The notes beneath the pieces are model-generated. The model was given only the letters and a program-made list of their open reading frames with translations, was not told the DNA's origin and did not search any database. A stretch of 64,000 nucleotides of DNA from Mycteria americana (taxonomy: Eukaryota > Chordata > Aves > Ciconiiformes > Ciconiidae). The stretch spans positions 89,945,062 to 90,009,061 of the forward strand of contig NC_134367.1 in assembly GCF_035582795.1 (NCBI RefSeq), given 5' to 3'. Numbering within the stretch: position 1 is the first letter of the stretch; each line of letters begins with the position of its first letter. Positions 61,091-64,000 of the stretch are shown piece after piece. The position numbers were made by a program, and so were the translations under genes.

Positions 61091-61822
61091 AGATAAGTGC
61101 ACAGGATCACTGAACTGTGTGGCTGCAACCTCTCTCGATGAGTGAATGCTTATGTAAAGCGGGACTGATCCAACGTAAGAGATTCAGAGGCTCACTGCAG
61201 ATCCGCAGCATGTTAGTAGTCCAGGGCACTCGTTCCAGCAGATAAAGCACATTTGCACCTGTTTGCCCCACAGTTCTGAGACCTGTATTGTAAAATCTGT
61301 TCTTTTTCTATCATCAGCTTTACAAGCAAATTTAAATCAGGACAAAGAGTCATTTTAAATGGGTTTTCTATCTCTTGGTGCTCAGCCCTCCCTGTGTGGT
61401 CTGTGAGAGAAACACGGACATGACTGTGAAGGTGAGAATTAGATACGCAGGCCTTTGGCCCACACTCTGGTCAAAATGTGGCAACTGTTCTTGCACAGAG
61501 CATAATGGCCTGTCCCTGGTGAAGGCGTTAGTGTGAAACGATTCCTTTACACCTCAGGAAACAGCATTTTTGAGGGGTCCACTTCACTCCGTGATTTCCT
61601 GCTTACTAACGTTGTATGATGCAGTGTGTTCAGGTTTAGAATATTATTTTGTAAAATACTATTAAATGAAATCTTCAAGGTACTGCTCAGAGTTATAACA
61701 TTAAATGATCATGCTTTCTGGCGTTTGCAAGCAAATCGTCCCTCTAGTGAGCTTGATTGTTCCTAACGCAGTTATACTTAACAGGTTTTTAAAGTGAAAG
61801 TTAAAATCACGTTTTTTTCTAG

Positions 61823-61828
61823 AATAAA
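61823..61828 (+). terminator. CNST: Candidate CNST polyadenylation signal
   Basis: AATAAA is followed within 30 bases by a T- and GT-rich stretch (TGTATGATTTCTCTTTTTGT), as expected of a cleavage site. It is the first canonical hexamer that I find after the stop codon. Confidence 0.5.
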
Positions 61829-61845
61829 TTGCATGTATGATTTCT

Positions 61846-64000
61846 CTTTTTGTTTTCACTGCAGAGGCTTAGTTTATGTATACCTTAGGAAGCCTCATGT
61901 GCAGCTTTATATTAAACTAGCAAATTTAAAATGCCCAAATTAATGAAAACTTTTGCTTTCAGAATGAAACTTGAGAACGGTAGTTTGTGTATTTTTTGTT
62001 TGTTGTCCTCAGAGTATTATAATGCTGGGCTAATCTAAAGGAGAAAGGGAAAGACACTTTTGTATTTTAAAGTGTTACTGGCTGGTTCAGTTTATTATTT
62101 GAAGTCTGGGTTTGTTTATTTATTTAGTTCTTCTTTTAAAGAGAATCTTAATTTTCTTTTTTGGTAATTTACAGAGTAATTAAAAAGCATGCATTCAGTT
62201 AAAATATGTATTTATAGTGACTATGTAGTTAGAATATATTTTGGGTTTCTGTAACTTTGCATTGACTGTTTCAGGATATTAAGTTTATTCCTAAAGAGAC
62301 AACTGTTGATTTCAGCTTAAAAAAATCTTTTTAAGTTTTTGTGCACTTCATCACCAAAAAGATCAAGAGGTATATATAGAGCTATTTATTCAAAAGTATA
62401 TCAGATATGGAGATGAAATATCCTCTACTTCTAGGTTCATTTAATTAAAACTTTTTTAAAAAAAATATTTTATTTAAAACTGTAAAGCTATTTCAGGTCA
62501 AAGCAATTTTTAATAAGCAATTCAGTTTAAAATGAGTGGTCCACATCCTGGTACGTCCACTTTGTGCTATATTCCCAGTGCAAAGACTCACTACTATCAG
62601 CAGAACTGCCTACAAGAAGATCATGAAGAGGCTGGGCACCACTTTACCAAGAAGTACCTGATGAAAAATGAGCGGCCAGGCGTTCTGTGTAACTCAGCTA
62701 CCTTACACTTGTGTTGTAACTTGGAGCATCTCTCCAGCCTTCCCAACCTATGCCAAGGTACCACACCTGCAAAGTCTCTCAGGATTTGAGGGAGCGGAAG
62801 GGGCACATACGCACAGGCTGCTCCGCTCCTGATCTGAGCTGTTCACTGCTCAGTTGCAAGCAAGTGGTTGAATCTGGCTCTAGTTTCTGTTGGCATTCCT
62901 TTATAAAAAGCTGATGGTACTGATTCTTGCTTCATGTGACAGTGCTGTTAGTGCGAATAGTTTGCGTGGTCTGTAGTAGGTTATCAAACTTGCAGCTACC
63001 AGCATAACAAAATTTGCTTTGTGTTAAACTCCAAAGAGTGTGTGGGTAGGCCTGATGTTGGCCTTCCTATATGCTCTGTTCTCTTTAGATTGCTGGTGAC
63101 ATTGCTTCCGCCTGGGTGACCTGAGGGGTTAGGATCTTACAGTCAGGTAAATCCAAGCTAAAAGAAATAGTTGATTTGAACAGTTATGCCTCTTGTCTGA
63201 GTATTTTGAGGTAAAATAATACTGAGCAACAGCTAAGATTATTATAAGTAGGAAGAAAACAGAGGAAAAAGGCTTTTTTTCTTCCCCCCTTTGTGCATTT
63301 TAAAGCCCTTTGTGTATCAGTTTTTATTTATTCTGTTTCCTTCCCTGCCACTGTCTTTATGGCTGTTCTGTTTGGCAGTAGGGGAAACATACTACGCCAG
63401 CGTGAAACCATTTGTAGTTGGTAGGAAAATTCAGGGAATGGTTCAGTACTTGACAGCAGTTAAAAGTAATTTCTTAAAATATGACTGGACTTCAGGCTGA
63501 TAGTGTACCTTCACAGAAGTTGTGGCCACTTAATCACTTGCAGCACTCTACTAGAAACCCCCACCTTCCAGTTTATTCTTGAGCATAATTATTTTGAAGA
63601 GGTTCTCACAATAGAGCAAAATCAACAAGACTTTTTATGTAGATTCAGCATATGCTGCCAAAAAGAGCTTTCTGATGACATAATTAACACCCTTACCCCA
63701 AACAGCATAGACTACACCAAGAAAGCACTGTGCGGCAGCGTAGCCACACTGTACTACAGGCTTGTTTTCAAAACAGTGTCTATAAGGAAGCAGATATTCC
63801 ACAGCCCAGATATGCCAGCAGAAGTTTGTAATCTAGACAAAGCCCATGTTTTAAAATTTTTCCAATATCTTTGCTTTCATACTTGGAAAATGCATAGGCC
63901 TGGTGACAAGCAGTAGGAAGTAGTCTAACAAAGAGGGAGACTCTGTTTTAGGGTTTTTGGGAGTAAAGGGCAAGCTTGAACTATCAAATAAGCAAAGCAG
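61846..64000. other. Intergenic or distal 3' sequence after CNST
   Basis: No gene is supported here. A 137-codon open frame at 63503-63916 (+) and an 85-codon frame at 62532-62789 (+) have no recognisable domain. In mammals the next gene on this strand is SCCPDH; none of its exons is seen in this window. Confidence 0.6.

Larger units (their letters stand above)
60129..61845 (+). other. CNST: CNST 3' UTR (end approximate)
   Basis: The untranslated region follows the TAG stop. It contains a MIR relic at about 60950-61090. The end is placed just after the first AATAAA, at 61823-61828. A longer 3' UTR using a later signal cannot be ruled out. Open frames inside are not supported as genes. Confidence 0.55.

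Overview
This looks like a nuclear chromosomal segment from a bird. Spliced vertebrate genes with short introns, CR1 LINEs as the main interspersed repeat, two solo LTRs of a type seen in birds, and only old MIR/SINE-like relics all point that way. The species cannot be named from the sequence. The ERVL-type LTR and CR1 content fit Aves in general.

Two genes arranged head to head account for the window. On the minus strand, positions 1360-9325 hold seven coding exons of TFB2M, the mitochondrial transcription initiation factor B2. Its last coding exon lies beyond base 1. On the plus strand, from about 9.4 kb to 61.8 kb, lies CNST (consortin), a trans-Golgi connexin-sorting receptor. It has at least one non-coding 5' exon and ten coding exons (23857-60128) that give a complete 721-residue reading frame. 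A CpG island at about 8.56-10.45 kb serves as their shared bidirectional promoter. The adjacency of TFB2M and CNST matches the order I recall from mammals (SMYD3, TFB2M, CNST, SCCPDH). From about 61.85 kb to the end I see no supported gene.

Layout: 1-9325 TFB2M with an antisense solo LTR in intron 5; 8.56-10.45 kb CpG island; 11470-11565 non-coding CNST exon 2 with a uORF; 11.6-23.8 kb a long intron with CR1 relics and a C-rich tract; 23.8-24.2 kb first coding exon; 24.2-33.4 kb an intron with a second solo LTR and a 1.75 kb degraded CR1; 33.4-50.3 kb the middle exons, including 31-nt and 22-nt microexons and one intron with minor-spliceosome (U12) signals; 50.3-58.1 kb a long intron; 58.1-60.1 kb the two last exons, carrying SILK and RVxF protein phosphatase 1 docking motifs and the single membrane span.

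The observations most worth a second look are the U12-type intron in CNST, the paired PP1 docking motifs, the frame-breaking microexons, the uORF that crosses an exon junction, the inverted pair of LTRs flanking the shared promoter, and a 218-codon open frame antisense to the CNST side of the CpG island. No CRISPR, tRNA, rRNA or prokaryotic system is present, and nothing resembles a wholly new system.
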